Shown piece after piece: positions 18,101-26,724 of a stretch of DNA of 64,000 nt. Each line of letters begins with the position of its first letter. The first letter of the stretch is position 1. Origin of the DNA: Bacteroidota bacterium (GTDB lineage Bacteria; Bacteroidota; Bacteroidia; Chitinophagales; Chitinophagaceae); the NCBI GenBank assembly GCA_024640225.1, contig JAHEFK010000007.1, positions 40,986 to 104,985 of the forward strand, given 5' to 3'. The notes below the pieces were generated by a model that saw nothing but the letters and a program-made list of their open reading frames with translations, was not told where the DNA came from and did no database searches. Position numbers and translations under genes: made by a program.

Positions 18101-18535
18101 TTAAGTTTACATACCGTTAAGGATACCATAGTTAAAAAAGATGCTATTACTCCTCAAGTAGTGTATCCTTATACATTAGATTCTAATGCTACTTTTAACG
18201 TAGTTATTTACTCCACCTTAAAAGAGTCACTTTTTAATGCTCTTGTTGCGTCTATAAAATTATGGAATACGAATACCTTAAAATCAACAGCACTTAAGGT
18301 AGAGGGTATAAAATTGCCCAATGGTACAAATATAATTAATGTGAGTACTTTCCCTAATAAGTCCAGTTCAACACAATATATCATAAGCCTAAGCAATTCC
18401 TTTTTGATGAAGCAAATTCCTGCAAGCGATTATGCTATGTATCCTATTTCTAATTATAATTTTACAAAAATCACTAAACCTGAACATTGGTTTTCTTATT
18501 TTGATTTTTGGAAAGCTAATTTTTCAACGAAATAG
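15155..18535 (+). CDS. PorW/SprE-like TPR protein of the type IX secretion system
   Basis: This is a large (~1126-residue) exported protein: an N-terminal signal-like segment ending in SLFAQ, a Lys/Arg-rich region of about 220 residues with repeated (K)ADSI/LDSI motifs, then tetratricopeptide-like helices, and a small C-terminal domain ending FDFWKANFSTK. Near nt 17309-17400 it has WYFGN and then FKRKWGSRPNADNWRR, which matches the signature I know from SprE/PorW, a T9SS and gliding component linking PorP/PorE to the core machine. No lipobox cysteine is visible, unlike many SprE lipoproteins. No ATG exists near the N-terminus; I chose TTG 15155, which gives a clean signal peptide. TTG 15158 or another non-ATG codon is possible. 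Confidence 0.78.
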   Translation: MLRKLHIYFIVTLLLFAVYTDSLFAQYNKSIDSKALAAHKLDSIKSQRALFLKQVEVQRKKRADSIANIQRYKLSRHYRDSITKKRLHKADSIKQVRLAILDELKQARLRKLDSINLLRNPNYKPKARPLTNVKSPSKKFDVAKNNKRYNDSLLLMQTSNGNKSTKKRLSKADSLQNVRKLILAEKAAQRKAQMDSIAAIRKQKADSVLQIKKSKNEQLEEVKKRKENIAKSNEKKSEDKFKLALELKIQKKRELFSNENMLKKGWYFPRNFIQNLFTRFNYHFNAQKKIKEARANMDRLYVDKFDTLINLFTYLPKDSTIYGADMDSIIRKASLGIQIHDPRTKWADDLYFLMGQAYYYKGDYENAIAAFRYAMLVQDMYPTKGAAKQVSDKLSVVKNKKKGPLGWFAHKPVKNDAILWLCRTLVENKKYGEAESVLDLLESDKKTDRFMKGKVALEHAYLAIKDEDFVLATESLTKVVATKKMPKAIKLRASFLLAQLSFSQHAYDKAERAYAAALNYHPNLEMDFEARKGIALSKVANSNVDNKALNSLKEMLHDNKYSNYQDQVYYMLGKLSLQIDTKNSAIAYFQKGLHLIKIAPSQKAILYAALANVYFDNGNYKIAKTAFDSLDKYKTSAAKHTEVVLALSRSKVIDEIVIPIRSIKEKDSLIHLANLSDKEQKAVIKKYIKQLERQQADSVNQNNTVSVSIPTIVTKESSTWYFGNANQIQMGATDFKRKWGSRPNADNWRRIASIGQSNAAGLNEQDAKNNAADTANSNEKGLPTETSLLSLLPKTKIEQEKLLNQIQKHYIDLANAFLDNLDDHKNATQSLDTLLKRFPKSLYKPEALYLYYRMALKENNVRFAQKMVTQLKDSFSQSKWAMLVKPSADQDWNVQNQRKLMLQYDSVYTLVSKRNFDSSWLVLESINLDKFSDTMKQRFYLLKAITYIGLNKYATADSFFKNVKPFIKQQALANWVQAVEQQLSLHTVKDTIVKKDAITPQVVYPYTLDSNATFNVVIYSTLKESLFNALVASIKLWNTNTLKSTALKVEGIKLPNGTNIINVSTFPNKSSSTQYIISLSNSFLMKQIPASDYAMYPISNYNFTKITKPEHWFSYFDFWKANFSTK

Positions 18536-18582
18536 TTTCTTTATTCTTGGCTACGGCCATATCTTTTGCCCGTTCCTTTGCT

Positions 18583-18590
18583 TATATTTG
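18583..18590 (+). promoter_or_regulatory. -7 promoter box of the rel/spoT gene
   Basis: TATATTTG, an exact TAnnTTTG match, lies 25 bases before the ATG at 18616. A TTTG occurs 14 bases upstream of it, closer than the usual -33 spacing. Confidence 0.5.
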
Positions 18591-18615
18591 TTTTATATAA
18601 TTGTCCCCTTATTTT

Positions 18616-20871
18616 ATGAATACAACTGTTGCTTCCTATAATTTAAATGAAGAAGAAGAAAAGAAATTAATTCTTCGCGAATATCGAGCTTTACTAAGGG
18701 CCTTAAAAACGCGTATCAAAAGAGGGGATAAAACCTTGTTGAGAAGGGCATTTGAAATGGCTGTAGATGCGCATATGAATATGCGTAGAAAATCCGGAGA
18801 GCCCTATATTTTGCATCCAATAGCTGTGGCTCGCATAGTAGTAGAGGAAATTGGATTAGGAATACGATCTACCATTTGCGCTTTGTTACATGATGTTGTA
18901 GAAGATACAGAAATAAGTTTGGAGGATATTGAATCTGAATTTGGATCGCAACTAGCCAAAATTATAGATGGCTTAACTAAGATTTCTAATGTTGTAGATT
19001 TAAAAGCAAACACTACGGTGCAAGCTGAAAATTTTAGAAAAATCTTATTGACCCTTGCTGAAGATCCACGTGTAATTTTAATTAAACTAGCTGATCGATT
19101 GCATAATATGCGAACCTTGGGTAGCATGAGCAGAGAAAAACAATTGAAAATTGCTTCTGAAACTACCTATTTATATGCCCCTTTAGCACATCGTTTAGGG
19201 CTCTATGAAATTAAAACAGAATTAGAAGACTTAGCTTTAAAATATACGCAACCAGATGTATATGTAGAAATAGCAAGAGGCTTGAAAGAAACCAAAAGAG
19301 ATCGAACGCGTTATGTAAATGAATTTATTAAACCTATCAAAGAAGAATTAACCTTAGCAAATTTAGATTTTGAAATTTATGGTCGACCAAAGTCTATCCA
19401 TTCCATTTGGAATAAAATGCGCACAAAGCATGTGGCCTTTGAGGAAGTATATGATTTGTTTGCCATTCGTGTAATTATCAATTCTAGCCCAGAAAAAGAA
19501 AAAGATGATTGTTGGAAGGTATATTCTTTAGTTACCAATTACTATACACCCAGTCCGGATCGATTGAGAGATTGGATTAGTGTGCCAAAAAGTAATGGAT
19601 ACGAAGCCTTACATACAACGGTAATGGGGAATGCTGGTAAATGGGTGGAGGTGCAAATACGCTCAAAACGAATGAATGATATTGCTGAAAAAGGATTAGC
19701 AGCTCACTGGAAATATAAAGAAGGTACAGATCATCAAGCGCAAGAAAACAAATTAGATCAGTGGCTTGTCAATTTGAGAGATATTGTAAGTAATAATGAT
19801 TCCGATTCGCTTGATTTTATTCAAGATTTTAAACTTGATTTATTTACAGAAGAAATTTATGTGTATACTCCAAAAGGAGAAATGCGTGTATTGCCCAAAG
19901 GTGCTACAGCATTAGATTTTGCTTTTGATATTCACTCTGTTTTGGGAGCACGATGTATTGGTGCTAAAATCAATCATAAACTACTCCCTTTGAGTCATGT
20001 GCTAAGTAGTGGCGATCAAATTGAAATCATAACTTCTTCTAAGCAAAAACCAAGTGAAGATTGGTTATCTATTGTTACTACGGCAAAAGCAAAAGCTCGG
20101 GTGAAATATCACTTAAAAGAAGAGAAACGAGCAATTGGTAATAATGGCAAGGAAATATTACAGCGGAAATTAGATCATTTGTCCTTACCTATGAGTGCGC
20201 ATAATATAAATGAGTTGTGCCAATTTTATAAAAAAGATTCTTCTTTAGAATTGTTTTATAGTATCGCCGTTGGTGCTTTAGATCTAAGGGAATTAAAAGA
20301 TATTCCTAGTGCGGGTGGTAAATTGCATTTACCCTTTAGGGATATAAAAAATGATATAAAAGGATTGACACCAGAGGAAGTGCTCACGTCTACTAATCCT
20401 CCTAAGGGTACGGAGTTAATCATCTTTGGAGAGCATTCCGATAAAGTACTTTATAAATTAGCAGCTTGTTGTCAGCCTATTCCAGGTGATGACGTATTTG
20501 GGTTTGTTACGGCTGGAGAAGGATTAAAAATACATCGAGCCGATTGTCCCAATGCCCCACAACTTTTGGCGCATTATGGACATAGGGTTATTAAAACTAA
20601 GTGGGCTAAAAATAAAGAGATTACCTTCTTGGCCGGAATACGCATGGTAGGATTAGATGATGTAGGGATTATTCAAAAAATTACCAATATTGTTTCCGGT
20701 GACTTGAAAATCAATATGTCTTCCATGAGCATCGACACCAAAGAAGGCCTTTTTGAAGGCAGTATCAAAGTGTTTGTGCATGATCGTGAAGAATTGGATA
20801 TATTATGTGATCGATTATCTAGAATACAAGATATTCATACGGTAGAGCGTATTGAACAAAAAAATGATTAA
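18616..20871 (+). CDS. Bifunctional (p)ppGpp synthetase/hydrolase (Rel/SpoT family)
   Basis: From the ATG at 18616 the protein has 751 residues with the full long-RSH architecture. It has an HD hydrolase domain with HDVVED at residues 92-97, a synthetase domain (YDLFAIRVI, then YEALHTTVMG), a TGS domain (VYTPKGEMRVLPKGATALDF), a helical/zinc-finger region with AACCQPIPGDD, and a C-terminal ACT domain. Intact HD residues indicate hydrolase activity, so the protein probably both makes and degrades the stringent-response alarmone. The M32 carboxypeptidase gene begins 3 bases after its stop. The reading frame extends upstream to a TTG at 18601, but 18616 is the natural start. Confidence 0.96.
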   Translation: MNTTVASYNLNEEEEKKLILREYRALLRALKTRIKRGDKTLLRRAFEMAVDAHMNMRRKSGEPYILHPIAVARIVVEEIGLGIRSTICALLHDVVEDTEISLEDIESEFGSQLAKIIDGLTKISNVVDLKANTTVQAENFRKILLTLAEDPRVILIKLADRLHNMRTLGSMSREKQLKIASETTYLYAPLAHRLGLYEIKTELEDLALKYTQPDVYVEIARGLKETKRDRTRYVNEFIKPIKEELTLANLDFEIYGRPKSIHSIWNKMRTKHVAFEEVYDLFAIRVIINSSPEKEKDDCWKVYSLVTNYYTPSPDRLRDWISVPKSNGYEALHTTVMGNAGKWVEVQIRSKRMNDIAEKGLAAHWKYKEGTDHQAQENKLDQWLVNLRDIVSNNDSDSLDFIQDFKLDLFTEEIYVYTPKGEMRVLPKGATALDFAFDIHSVLGARCIGAKINHKLLPLSHVLSSGDQIEIITSSKQKPSEDWLSIVTTAKAKARVKYHLKEEKRAIGNNGKEILQRKLDHLSLPMSAHNINELCQFYKKDSSLELFYSIAVGALDLRELKDIPSAGGKLHLPFRDIKNDIKGLTPEEVLTSTNPPKGTELIIFGEHSDKVLYKLAACCQPIPGDDVFGFVTAGEGLKIHRADCPNAPQLLAHYGHRVIKTKWAKNKEITFLAGIRMVGLDDVGIIQKITNIVSGDLKINMSSMSIDTKEGLFEGSIKVFVHDREELDILCDRLSRIQDIHTVERIEQKND

Positions 20872-20874
20872 ACT

Positions 20875-22353
20875 ATGAGTTATATACTATTAGAAAAAAA
20901 ATTGAAAGAAATTGCTGATTTGCAATATGCAATTGCTGTCTTACATTGGGATCAAGAAACCTATATGCCTATTAAAAGTAGTGCATCTCGTTCAAGACAA
21001 ATTGCTACTTTATCTACATTGGCGCATCAAAAAGCATGTTCTGAAGAACTTAAAAATACCATTGATGCAGCCTTAGAAGAAAATTTAACCAAGGAGCAGA
21101 AAGCTAATGTAAGTCTTGCTTTAAAAGACTATACAAAAGCAGTTTTGTTGCCAGAAGATTTTGTAAATCGATTAAGTTTGCATACCAGTGAAGCATATCA
21201 TGCATGGGTAGCAGCAAGAAAACAAAATGATTATAGTTTGTTTCAAGAGGCTTTAACTACCATGATTGAGCTTAAACGCGAACAAGCTTCTTTTTATAAA
21301 ACAGCGCACCCTTACGATGCTCTTTTAGATGAATATGAACCAGGTGCTACTGTAGCACAGTTAGATCCTCTTTTCAAATCGTTAAAAGAACAGCTTTTAC
21401 CTTTATTAAAAACTATAAAACAAGCGGAGCAAGTAGACAATTCATTTTTACATAAGTATTATTCACAGCAACAGCAATGGGATTTTTCCATGCAAATTTT
21501 GCAACATATTGGTTATGATTTTGAAGCTGGTAGACAAGATTTTGCAGAACATCCATTTACTACCTCTTTTTCATCTCAAGATGTAAGAATTACAACACGT
21601 GTAGATGAATATGATTTTTCAAATTTATTGTGGAGCTCTATTCATGAGGCTGGGCATGCATTGTATGAGCAAGGTTTGAGAGACGATATGTATGGTATGC
21701 CTATAGGTAGCGCATGCTCTTTGTCTATTCACGAGTCTCAATCCCGTATTTGGGAAAATAATATTGGTAGAGGTATTCATTTCTGGCATTATTGGTTCCC
21801 TATATTGCAACAGCAAGTAAATGGTTTTGAAAATAGTTCGTTTCAAGATTTTTATGCAGCTATTAATAAAGTTTCACCTTCTTTAATAAGAACCGAAGCC
21901 GATGAATTGACGTATCATTTCCATGTTATGATTCGATATGAATTGGAAAAAGGACTGATAGAAGGAACCCTACATCCCAAAGACCTCAAACAAGCATGGA
22001 ACGATGCATATCAAAATTACTTAGGCGTTTGTCCGCAAGATGATGTAACAGGTATTTTACAAGATATACATTGGAGCCATGGTAGTTTTGGTTACTTTCC
22101 TACGTATTCGTTAGGTAGCTTATATGCTGCCCAATTTTATGCTTTTGCAAAGCAAACGATACCTAGTTTAGAAAGTGCTATTGAGCATGGGGATACCAAG
22201 GACTTTTTAAATTGGTTGCGAAACTCAATCCATACTTTTGGTCGCCGTTATACTTCTGATGAATTATGCAAATTAGTTACAGGCTCCTCGCTAGATACCC
22301 AATATTTTTTCGATTATGCCCATAATAAATACAAAGACATCTATAAGTTTTGA
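20875..22353 (+). CDS. M32-family metallocarboxypeptidase (Taq-type)
   Basis: The 492-residue protein has the M32 motif HEAGH beginning at His257, followed by HESQSRIWEN (third ligand and structural motif) and IRTEADELTYHFHVMIRYELE, all family signatures. The fold is almost wholly helical. It removes C-terminal residues from peptides in the cytoplasm using one zinc or cobalt ion. It lies 3 bases after the Rel gene, and its stop codon overlaps the start of the next gene (TGATG), so the three are probably one transcript. Confidence 0.95.
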   Translation: MSYILLEKKLKEIADLQYAIAVLHWDQETYMPIKSSASRSRQIATLSTLAHQKACSEELKNTIDAALEENLTKEQKANVSLALKDYTKAVLLPEDFVNRLSLHTSEAYHAWVAARKQNDYSLFQEALTTMIELKREQASFYKTAHPYDALLDEYEPGATVAQLDPLFKSLKEQLLPLLKTIKQAEQVDNSFLHKYYSQQQQWDFSMQILQHIGYDFEAGRQDFAEHPFTTSFSSQDVRITTRVDEYDFSNLLWSSIHEAGHALYEQGLRDDMYGMPIGSACSLSIHESQSRIWENNIGRGIHFWHYWFPILQQQVNGFENSSFQDFYAAINKVSPSLIRTEADELTYHFHVMIRYELEKGLIEGTLHPKDLKQAWNDAYQNYLGVCPQDDVTGILQDIHWSHGSFGYFPTYSLGSLYAAQFYAFAKQTIPSLESAIEHGDTKDFLNWLRNSIHTFGRRYTSDELCKLVTGSSLDTQYFFDYAHNKYKDIYKF

Positions 22354-22841
22354 TGACTACTAGCTTATTTAATACCGAATTGAGCTTGGAGGAAAGAACC
22401 TTCCTTCAAGATAGTTATCAGAAGCATAAAAGAAGATTTATAAAGAATACATTATTTATAACTTGTATAGCTTTTCTTATAGCAATAAGTTCGTTGTTTA
22501 AATTTGATATGGAAACGAAGCAAGTATACCTCAATTGGTTTGTTTTTGCTTGCGTGCAAATCGTTTTGATTAGTATTGTTGCAATAAGTGCTCTGATAGC
22601 CTTCTTTGTCAAAATTCATCCATTAAAGAAAGATTATTTGTGCAACTATAAATTAATTGAAGTGGTAACGATCACTAAGAAGGTGCATATGAAAGCTACC
22701 AATACCTTTCATTTTTATGTGCTATCTGCATTTCGTTTGTCCATTGAAGTAGACCAAGTTATATTTGATCAATATGAAGTAGACGATGAGCTTAATTTAG
22801 AATTAAGTTATTATTCCCATCGCTTTTTGGGATGTTATTAA
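22353..22841 (+). CDS. Small membrane protein of unknown function
   Basis: I do not recognise this 162-residue protein. It has a charged N-terminal segment with ERTFLQDSYQKHKRR, two hydrophobic helices (about residues 33-49 and 62-86), and a soluble C-terminal part rich in beta-type residues ending in a short cysteine-containing tail. The ATG overlaps the TGA of the M32 gene, which indicates translational coupling. A strong bidirectional hairpin directly follows the stop codon and closes the transcript. Confidence 0.68.
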   Translation: MTTSLFNTELSLEERTFLQDSYQKHKRRFIKNTLFITCIAFLIAISSLFKFDMETKQVYLNWFVFACVQIVLISIVAISALIAFFVKIHPLKKDYLCNYKLIEVVTITKKVHMKATNTFHFYVLSAFRLSIEVDQVIFDQYEVDDELNLELSYYSHRFLGCY

Positions 22842-22869
22842 AAAAGGCTACCCAATCGGTAGCCTTTTT
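22841..22869. terminator. Bidirectional terminator
   Basis: Perfect 12-base arms (AAAAAGGCTACC and its complement) with a 5-base loop, between the convergent membrane-protein gene (+) and trxB (-). T runs are present in both directions. Confidence 0.85.
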
Positions 22870-22872
22870 ATT

Positions 22873-23808
22873 TTATCCATGTAATTCACTCAAATAGCGT
22901 TCGGCGTCTAATGCGGCCATACAGCCACTTCCTGCAGCTGTTACGGCTTGTCGGTAGTTTTTATCTTGTACATCGCCACAAGCAAAAATGCCAGGCATAT
23001 TAGTTTTAGAGGTGCCTGGTGTAGTTAAAATATATCCGTGATCATCTAATTCTAAAACATCTTTAAATAAATCTGAATTCGGTTGATGCCCAATAGCAAC
23101 AAAAAATGCTTGTACTGGAATAATTGATTCTTGATTTGTTTTATTATTTAAGACACGCATATGGTCTACTTTATGCTCACCTAAAATCTCTAAGGTTTCA
23201 GTATTCCATAATACCTCTATATTCTCTGTTTTCAATACACGGTCTTGCATAACCTTACTTGCTCTCATTGTGTCCTTTCTGATAAGCATCGTAACTTTAT
23301 TACATATTTTAGATAAGTATAAAGCTTCTTCGCATGCGGTATCGCCTGCACCCACTATTGCTACATCTTTTCCTTTGAAGAAAAATCCATCGCATACAGC
23401 ACATGCCGAAACTCCATGGCCATTAAGTCGTTGTTCCGATTCTAAGCCCAACCATTTTGCTGACGCTCCTGTTGCAATGATAATCACATCCGATTCTATG
23501 GTGTGCTCCTCATCAATAGTAGCAACGTAAGGTCTTTTAGAGAAATCAATACTCGTTACCATGCCCCATCTAATATCCGCGCCCATGCGTTTAGCTTGTG
23601 CTTCAAAGTCCATCATCATTTGAGGACCCATTATGCCTTCTGGATAGCCAGGGTAGTTTTCTACTTCCGTAGTGATGGTTAATTGTCCACCAGGCTGAAT
23701 GCCTTGATATAATATTGGATTTAAATTTGCTCTAGAAGCATATATTGCTGCTGTATATCCTGCAGGACCAGATCCTACAATAAGTACGTTTGTTTTTTCG
23801 TTTGCCAT
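22873..23808 (-). CDS. trxB: Thioredoxin-disulfide reductase
   Basis: The 311-residue flavoenzyme has an N-terminal FAD-binding motif GSGPAG (residues 12-17), the redox-active CAVC at Cys136 and Cys139, a second dinucleotide-binding motif VGAGDTACEEA for NADPH, and the C-terminal FACGDVQD motif that contacts FAD. This is the low-molecular-weight bacterial type that reduces thioredoxin with NADPH. It stands alone on the minus strand; no exact -7 element was found in the 34 bases upstream. Confidence 0.97.
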   Translation of the reverse strand: MANEKTNVLIVGSGPAGYTAAIYASRANLNPILYQGIQPGGQLTITTEVENYPGYPEGIMGPQMMMDFEAQAKRMGADIRWGMVTSIDFSKRPYVATIDEEHTIESDVIIIATGASAKWLGLESEQRLNGHGVSACAVCDGFFFKGKDVAIVGAGDTACEEALYLSKICNKVTMLIRKDTMRASKVMQDRVLKTENIEVLWNTETLEILGEHKVDHMRVLNNKTNQESIIPVQAFFVAIGHQPNSDLFKDVLELDDHGYILTTPGTSKTNMPGIFACGDVQDKNYRQAVTAAGSGCMAALDAERYLSELHG

Positions 23809-23842
23809 GATTATTTAATTTGGATAAACAAAATACGATTTT

Positions 23843-24712
23843 TTATTTAACTACAATAATTGTTTTAAAACTAGTTCCATAACCAGCCCATACGCCAAGG
23901 GCTCCATTGCTGATATTGGACATGATGGCTGATGGAGAAGAAAAAGGATTGCCTACGGAATTCGTTGAAAACTCTAGGGTATTCCAGAAATTATAGACTG
24001 CTTTTTCAATTGCACACCATTTCACTTGAACCGTATCGCCTATTATAAAATTGCCAAATTTCTTGGTGCTGGTATCATTGATTTTATCATATCCCTTTTC
24101 AATACGTACATCAATACCATTGCCATTGATTACTTCATCGTTATATACCGAGTTTCTACCCGTAAAAAAAGGTTCTTTATTTCTTTTTGTAAAATACCTA
24201 ACATAATTGCCTAAGGTATCGGGATCGGTATAGCGAGCAAATATATTCACCTCATTAGAGTCGGGACTACCAGCATTAATTCTCTTCACAGTCCATATGG
24301 AATCTAGGCTTTTCACAATAGGGATTTTTGTACTTGCCTCATATACTTTTCCTAGGTACTGAATTTTTAATTTATAAATTTGACCAGGCACACCAACAAA
24401 ATTGCTGTCTTGCGGTGCAACTTGGTAACTGTTGTTTTGTTCAATTAATTGAATGGTTCTAGTAGCGTCACTTACTTCAACAATAGCACCTCTTACAATA
24501 CTATTCAATACCGTATTTAGATTAAGAGGATCGGTAACACCGATAGCATTCGTTAAAAACACAATCGGGGGTTTACCCGTTTCAATTTGTCCATCTACAA
24601 CCAATTTCTTAGTTTCAGAATTGTTTAACTGAAAGGAAACTGTTTTTTCACAACTACTTAAAAAAAATAAGCAGATTAATAGGTATGCGTAATTTTTAGA
24701 GATAATTGCCAT
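23843..24712 (-). CDS. DUF4249-type outer-membrane lipoprotein
   Basis: The 289-residue precursor has a signal peptide ending in a lipobox (LSSC, Cys21), so it should be lipidated and sent to the outer membrane. The rest resembles the DUF4249 family of Bacteroidota: an early strand with KLVVDGQIETGKPPIVFLTNA, then an Ig-like or transthyretin-like domain with repeated beta strands. Members usually sit beside a TonB-dependent receptor; none is present here. Its start overlaps the end of the L,D-transpeptidase gene by 17 bases, which suggests co-expression. Function is unknown. Confidence 0.75.
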   Translation of the reverse strand: MAIISKNYAYLLICLFFLSSCEKTVSFQLNNSETKKLVVDGQIETGKPPIVFLTNAIGVTDPLNLNTVLNSIVRGAIVEVSDATRTIQLIEQNNSYQVAPQDSNFVGVPGQIYKLKIQYLGKVYEASTKIPIVKSLDSIWTVKRINAGSPDSNEVNIFARYTDPDTLGNYVRYFTKRNKEPFFTGRNSVYNDEVINGNGIDVRIEKGYDKINDTSTKKFGNFIIGDTVQVKWCAIEKAVYNFWNTLEFSTNSVGNPFSSPSAIMSNISNGALGVWAGYGTSFKTIIVVK

Positions 24713-25454
24713 CGTTGGTATAGAGTAAGGGTTTCAATTTATGATTCAATTCAAAGTAATCGTAATATTTTTTTAAGGTATTCCAAAACTTCTGCTTGAA
24801 AGGATCGTTTTTATATTCCACATATAAATAACTCATCGCAGATTTATTGAAACGAGTAGGGAAGATGTGAATAGGTATATTCTCTTGTCCGTTTAATCGA
24901 GCCATTAAACATGTAATGTATAGTTGAGAAATCAATACATCAGTCATAGGTATACAGCCAATAGTAACACATCCACCATGTATGTAAATATTGCCTCCTA
25001 GTTTTGGACTGTTGCTCATTGTTCTATCCACTAAATTGGGATAGCTAATAAGCATTGATAAATAATATTCACTGTGTGGATTGAATTGATCTATATAATA
25101 AATTCCTTCGGGTACTTGTCGATCTCCTTCAAATTGCTTTGGACCCAACAATCCAGATAAGGCGCACACTCTATAAGTTTTTACTAATTTATACTCTTCT
25201 GTATTGGTGTCTCTTGCCCATAATTCCAATTCGTTTTGGTATTTGAAGGAACGTAGATAAATATCTTTAGGTGGAAACTTTAAGTTCTTCTTGGTGAAAT
25301 ATTTCTTTATAGTATCCTGGTAGGTGTTCATAGCTTGCTGAACCCTTGGTTGTGACAACTGACTTGCTTTAAACGCCTCCATATTTGTTTGAGCATTTAC
25401 TGTCTCCGTAAAGATTAAATAAAAACATACAAATAAAAAGTATCGAAAATTCAT
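24696..25454 (-). CDS. L,D-transpeptidase (YkuD-fold), exported
   Basis: The 252-residue precursor begins with a signal peptide of about 21 residues ending in VNAQ. The catalytic region reads IYIHGGCVTIGCIPM with His159 and Cys167, the HxGxx...[ST]xGC pattern of L,D-transpeptidases. Preceding it is PEGIYYIDQFNPHSEYYLSM, typical of the YafK/ErfK-like subgroup. Such enzymes cross-link peptidoglycan stems or cut and attach proteins to the wall in the periplasm. A -7 element lies 20 bases before the ATG and probably drives this gene together with the overlapping DUF4249 gene. Confidence 0.87.
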   Translation of the reverse strand: MNFRYFLFVCFYLIFTETVNAQTNMEAFKASQLSQPRVQQAMNTYQDTIKKYFTKKNLKFPPKDIYLRSFKYQNELELWARDTNTEEYKLVKTYRVCALSGLLGPKQFEGDRQVPEGIYYIDQFNPHSEYYLSMLISYPNLVDRTMSNSPKLGGNIYIHGGCVTIGCIPMTDVLISQLYITCLMARLNGQENIPIHIFPTRFNKSAMSYLYVEYKNDPFKQKFWNTLKKYYDYFELNHKLKPLLYTNDGNYL

Positions 25455-25474
25455 TATGATTTTTTTTAGCTTAA

Positions 25475-25482
25475 CAAAGGTA
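25475..25482 (-). promoter_or_regulatory. -7 promoter box of the L,D-transpeptidase gene
   Basis: Minus-strand TACCTTTG, an exact TAnnTTTG match, ends 20 bases before the ATG at 25454. Confidence 0.55.
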
Positions 25483-25530
25483 GGGAAGCTAGACGGATTT
25501 TATTTTATTAAATCGTGAAAGAAAACAAAA

Positions 25531-25552
25531 AAAGGTGCCTCTTGGCACCTTT
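25531..25552 (-). terminator. Terminator after hpd
   Basis: Arms AAAGGTGCC (25531-25539) and its complement (25544-25552) with a TCTT loop, followed on the minus strand by a run of seven T. It closes the hmgA-hpd transcript. Confidence 0.82.
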
Positions 25553-25569
25553 CTTATTTTCCGTTTTTT

Positions 25570-26700
25570 TTATAGATTTCCTCTACTAGCTTGTTCGCGT
25601 TCAATAGATTCGAATAAGGCTTTAAAGTTACCTGCTCCAAAGCTTTTAGCTCCTTTACGTTGAATGATTTCATAGAATAAGGTAGGTCTATCTTCTACTG
25701 GTTTAGTGAAAATTTGTAATAAATAACCTTCTTCATCTCTATCCACTAGTATTTTCAATTCTCTTAAGGGTTCTATTGATTCGTCAATCTTTCCTACACG
25801 GTCTAATAAATCATCGTAATAAGCATTAGGGGTGTCTAAAAATTCTACCCCACGAGCTTTTAACGATCGTACGGTTGAAATGATATCATTGGTTGCAATG
25901 GCAACATGCTGAACGCCTTCGCCTTCGTAAAAATTAATATATTCTTCAATTTGCGATTTTTTCTTTCCTTCTGCTGGCTCATTAATTGGAAACTTTACAT
26001 AACCATTTCCATTACTCATTACCTTACTCATTAAAGCCGAATATTCAGTGGTAATTTGCGTATCGTCAAAGGATAAAATATTAGTGAAGCCCATAACTTC
26101 TTCATACCATTTTACCGTATCATTCATTCTATTCCATCCTACATTACCCACGCAATGGTCGACATATAAAAGACCAACATCAGATGGGTTATAAGCACTT
26201 TCCCATGCTCTAAATCCTGGCATAAAAATGCCGTTGTAATTTTTTCTTTCTACAAACAAATGGACGGTTTCGCCATAGGTATAAATACCAGATATTTTTA
26301 CTTCACCATTTTCATCTTCCAGCGTATAGGGTGCTACATATGATTTTGCCCCTCTTTTAATGGTTTCTTCATAACTTTTGTAGGCGTCATCTACAGATAA
26401 TGCTAGTATTTTCACGCCATCGCCATGCACTTTTACATGTTCTGCAATTTCATGTTGGCTATTTAATGCAGTTGTTAGCATTAAACGCACTTTACCTTGT
26501 TGTAAAACATAGGATACTCTGTCTTTTAAGCCTGTTTCTGGACCAGCATAAGCAAGGGATTGGTATCCAAATGCTGTTTTATAATAGTGAGCAGCTTGTT
26601 TTGCATTGCCTACATAAAATTCAATATAATCTGTGCCATTCAAAGGTAAAAACTCATTACCCGGATTGTTTTGTAATTTTTCTGCTAAAGTAAGTGACAT
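25570..26700 (-). CDS. hpd: 4-hydroxyphenylpyruvate dioxygenase
   Basis: The 376-residue protein has two vicinal-oxygen-chelate domains and the full iron triad: His182 in VDHCVGNV, His265 in GVQHVAIAT and Glu344 in LFYEIIQRKG. It converts 4-hydroxyphenylpyruvate to homogentisate, the second step of tyrosine breakdown. The C-terminal FGAGNFKALFESIE is the gate helix typical of HPPD rather than hydroxymandelate synthase. It follows hmgA by 24 bases, so the product of Hpd is the substrate of the enzyme encoded just upstream in the same transcript. Confidence 0.96.
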   Translation of the reverse strand: MSLTLAEKLQNNPGNEFLPLNGTDYIEFYVGNAKQAAHYYKTAFGYQSLAYAGPETGLKDRVSYVLQQGKVRLMLTTALNSQHEIAEHVKVHGDGVKILALSVDDAYKSYEETIKRGAKSYVAPYTLEDENGEVKISGIYTYGETVHLFVERKNYNGIFMPGFRAWESAYNPSDVGLLYVDHCVGNVGWNRMNDTVKWYEEVMGFTNILSFDDTQITTEYSALMSKVMSNGNGYVKFPINEPAEGKKKSQIEEYINFYEGEGVQHVAIATNDIISTVRSLKARGVEFLDTPNAYYDDLLDRVGKIDESIEPLRELKILVDRDEEGYLLQIFTKPVEDRPTLFYEIIQRKGAKSFGAGNFKALFESIEREQASRGNL

Positions 26701-26724
26701 ATAGTTTAGTTTATTTATTTGAGA

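Noticed and set aside
18432..18641. Short plus-strand frame across the PorW-like/Rel junction
   Set aside because: It overlaps the end of one real gene and the promoter and start of the next in another frame, with a hydrophobic translation typical of AT-rich shadows.
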